From contig DASYXK010000015.1 in assembly GCA_035935115.1 (NCBI GenBank), positions 27,695-91,694 of the forward strand: DNA of 64,000 nucleotides. The letters are read 5' to 3'. The translations under genes and the position numbers were made by a program. This document shows, piece by piece, positions 62,638-64,000 of this stretch. The number at the start of each line of letters is the position of its first letter. Position 1 is the stretch's first letter. A model generated the notes under the pieces. It searched no databases. It saw only the letters and a list, made by a program, of their open reading frames with translations, and was not told the DNA's origin. The stretch is from TA-20 sp035935115 (GTDB lineage: Archaea; Thermoproteota; Nitrososphaeria; Nitrososphaerales; Nitrosopumilaceae).

Positions 62638-63024
62638 ATGCCAAAAGCAGGATTCAAATCAATAACAGTTTCAGAAGCCGTATACAACAAGTTCCATGAT
62701 GTATACAAAAAAAATAAAGATGACCTTGCAATGAAAGGCATTAACAGCTTTGCTGGATACATCACTTTCATGATGGAAGACTTGATGCAAAAAGACGAGA
62801 CGTTTGCAAGATATGCACCTAAACTTGAAAAGATTTCAGTTGATGATAATAGAGTAGTAGTAAAAGACAACATCAAAAACAGAATTGCAGAAGTTGCAAT
62901 TCAAAATGGAGAACTTTATTGCATGTTCTGTGAAGAGAAAGACTGTGTTCATGTTGGTTTTGTGTTTTCTCTTCCTGACGTTTATGAAGTTCTAAATGCC
63001 CGTGGAATTAAACATCAAAGATAA
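62638..63024 (+). CDS. RHH-like/zinc-binding protein of accessory cassette
   Basis: A 128-residue protein. The N-terminal FKSITVSEAVYNKFHDVYK and INSFAGYITFMMEDLM resemble a ribbon-helix-helix with its helices. The C-terminal part has GELYCMFCEEKDCVHVGFVF, a CxxC-C-H metal site. GGTAGGT lies just before the ATG as a possible Shine-Dalgarno. It is the last cassette gene, ending 6 bases before the tRNA-Leu locus. Confidence 0.68.
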   Translation: MPKAGFKSITVSEAVYNKFHDVYKKNKDDLAMKGINSFAGYITFMMEDLMQKDETFARYAPKLEKISVDDNRVVVKDNIKNRIAEVAIQNGELYCMFCEEKDCVHVGFVFSLPDVYEVLNARGIKHQR

Positions 63025-63030
63025 AAAAAG

Positions 63031-63149
63031 TGCAGGAGGTGGGATTTGAACCCACGAACCCCTAAGAGACGGGATCACCCATTTTTATGATCTTAAGTCC
63101 CGCGCGTCCAAAGGCTAGGCCTTCTTTGGCCAGGCTCGGCGACTCCTGC
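63031..63149 (-). tRNA. tRNA-Leu (TAA) with 16-nt intron
   Basis: Read on the minus strand: acceptor GCAGGAG/CTCCTGC, a long variable arm, T-arm GTGGGTTCAAATCCCAC, and anticodon stem CGGGA/TCCCG with loop CTTAAGA (anticodon TAA). Restoring the loop requires removal of 63076-63091, a 16-base intron at 37/38. Its 3' end faces the accessory cassette. Confidence 0.93.
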
Positions 63150-63247
63150 GTTTTATTAGCATAAAGTTGTGGAAATTAAACGTTTTATGAAAAATTTTGT
63201 CAAGACCAAGTAAGATTAATAAGGATTCAGTAAAGCGACCATGTCAT

Positions 63248-63321
63248 GCTTCGATAGCTCAGCCTGGTAGAGCGTTACCTTGGTAAGGTAAAGGTCGCGG
63301 GATCGAATCCCGCTCGGAGCT
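63248..63321 (+). tRNA. tRNA-Thr (GGT)
   Basis: Acceptor GCTTCGA/TCGGAGC with one G-U pair, D-arm AGCTCAGCCTGGTAGAGC, anticodon stem TTACC/GGTAA with loop TTGGTAA (anticodon GGT), and T-arm GCGGGATCGAATCCCGC. No intron. Confidence 0.95.
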
Positions 63322-63388
63322 TTTGTTGTTTTAAAAATATCATTTCGAGTTTATAATTCAGTAGGTTTTTGCAATGTTAAATTCAATT

Positions 63389-64000
63389 TTATGCGGAGAG
63401 AGGAATTGTAAAATAAAAAGTAGTTCCTTCTCCTTCTTTACTTTCAAACCAGATCTTTCCTTTCAAATTTTCAACTATTAGGCGACAGATTACCAATCCA
63501 AAACCACTTCCACCATATCTTCTTTTTAAAGATAGATTAACTTGGTAGTATTTTTTAAAAACAGAATCCTTTCTTTTTTCTGATATACCCATACCATTGT
63601 CCTTGACAAAAAAACGAATACCGTTATCCTCTTTTTTGGCACCAATCTCGATTTTACCTCCTTCTTGCGGTACAAAGTCTACTGCATTTTGTATCAAGTT
63701 ATCAAAAACTTGCTTTAACCTGTTTTTATCACTTTGAAGAATTGATTTTTCTTTTGTTGTATCAACGAATTCAATCTTTTTGTCCTTCATCATAGGAGTA
63801 CTAATGTCAACAACGCTTTTCATAAATTCATTAATTTTGAATTCATCTTTGTTGAAACCCATTTTACGAGCAACAAGCAGTTGAACATCAGATATATCCT
63901 CAAGCATTCTCTCTAATCTAATTGTATTATTGTAAATCTCATTTACAGCTTCCAATTGTTGGGCATTTAGATTTGCAGCAACTGGATCATTAAGTGATTC
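63389..64000 (-). CDS. Sensor histidine kinase, C-terminal part (runs off right edge)
   Basis: The visible 203 or so residues hold the end of the HisKA dimerisation helix (IRLERMLEDISDVQLL) and a full HATPase_c domain: N-box QVFDNLIQNAVDF, G1 KDNGMGIS, and G2 in RYGGSGFGLVICRLIV. The frame is open to the window end (ESLNDPVAANL), so the phospho-accepting histidine and any sensor domain lie outside. It is a cytoplasmic signalling kinase. Confidence 0.92.
   Translation of the reverse strand, partial: ESLNDPVAANLNAQQLEAVNEIYNNTIRLERMLEDISDVQLLVARKMGFNKDEFKINEFMKSVVDISTPMMKDKKIEFVDTTKEKSILQSDKNRLKQVFDNLIQNAVDFVPQEGGKIEIGAKKEDNGIRFFVKDNGMGISEKRKDSVFKKYYQVNLSLKRRYGGSGFGLVICRLIVENLKGKIWFESKEGEGTTFYFTIPLSA

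Noticed and set aside
63031..63149. Integrase attachment-site duplication of the tRNA-Leu 3' end bounding the accessory region
   Set aside because: I looked for a second copy of the tRNA 3' end in 57.4-63.0 kb and saw none, and no integrase gene is present.
1..64000. CRISPR array
   Set aside because: No regularly spaced repeats of 24-37 bases were noticed anywhere; the only tandem repeat is the two-copy one at 57530.

Overview
The window looks like the chromosome of an AT-rich member of the Nitrososphaerota (Thaumarchaeota). It carries topoisomerase VI, an archaeal histone, aIF1A and aIF2-beta, a RIO1 kinase, an archaeal-type phosphopantetheine adenylyltransferase, RtcB, KEOPS and Sua5-type tRNA-modification genes, tRNAs with bulge-helix-bulge introns, TATA boxes about 27 bases upstream of leaderless starts, and many tiny zinc-ribbon proteins. 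The genus cannot be fixed from this stretch, and no ammonia-oxidation gene lies in it.

Layout. 0-6 kb: a minus-strand information-processing operon (top6A, top6B, KH protein, rio1, aIF1A, DUF424, aIF2-beta, zinc ribbon). 6-12 kb: DUF373 membrane protein, uppS (apparently with an AUA start), Nudix, pyrF and purA. 12-17.5 kb: small zinc proteins, a membrane protein coupled to a winged-helix regulator, a tRNA-modification group (Sua5, a THUMP protein, and a ThiS/MoaD-Cgi121 fusion), TatD, histone and tRNA-Cys. 17.5-19.4 kb: an AIPR-family defence nuclease followed by a compact structured-RNA candidate. 19.4-36.6 kb: regulators, glmM, thiL, rps11, PDCD5, rtcB, purB, pterin genes including a nuclease-like/PTPS fusion, valS and transporters. 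36.6-41 kb: aconitase and pdxST. 41-49.4 kb: a tRNA-Trp with two introns, an HExxH protein, a GC-rich RNA candidate, pheT/pheS divergent from trpS across one shared TATA box, and coaD. 49.4-52.7 kb: secreted and membrane proteins and two tRNAs.

52.7-56.1 kb is a polyhydroxyalkanoate (PHA) locus: an alpha/beta hydrolase, an AbrB-type PhaR-like protein, a phasin, and class III PhaC/PhaE synthase. The PhaR-like gene has a palindromic TATA region with repeated ACCAAT motifs that could be its own operator. 56.2-57.4 kb holds DUF6659 and a winged-helix regulator with a corrinoid-binding-like C-terminal part that lacks the usual histidine.

57.4-63.0 kb is accessory DNA. It has a gene-poor stretch with a tandem repeat and a decayed transposase end, several micro-ORFs, an intact DDE transposase with an N-terminal SWIM-like finger and zinc ribbon, and a compact AbrB/coiled-coil/zinc-finger/RHH-like cassette abutting an intron-containing tRNA-Leu. 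The window closes with tRNA-Thr(GGU) and the C-terminal part of a histidine kinase that runs off the right edge.

The best candidates for undescribed biology are the ThiS-Cgi121 fusion, the nuclease-like/PTPS fusion next to a pterin dehydratase, the AUA-started uppS, the cassette at 61.5-63.0 kb, and the two structured RNA candidates.
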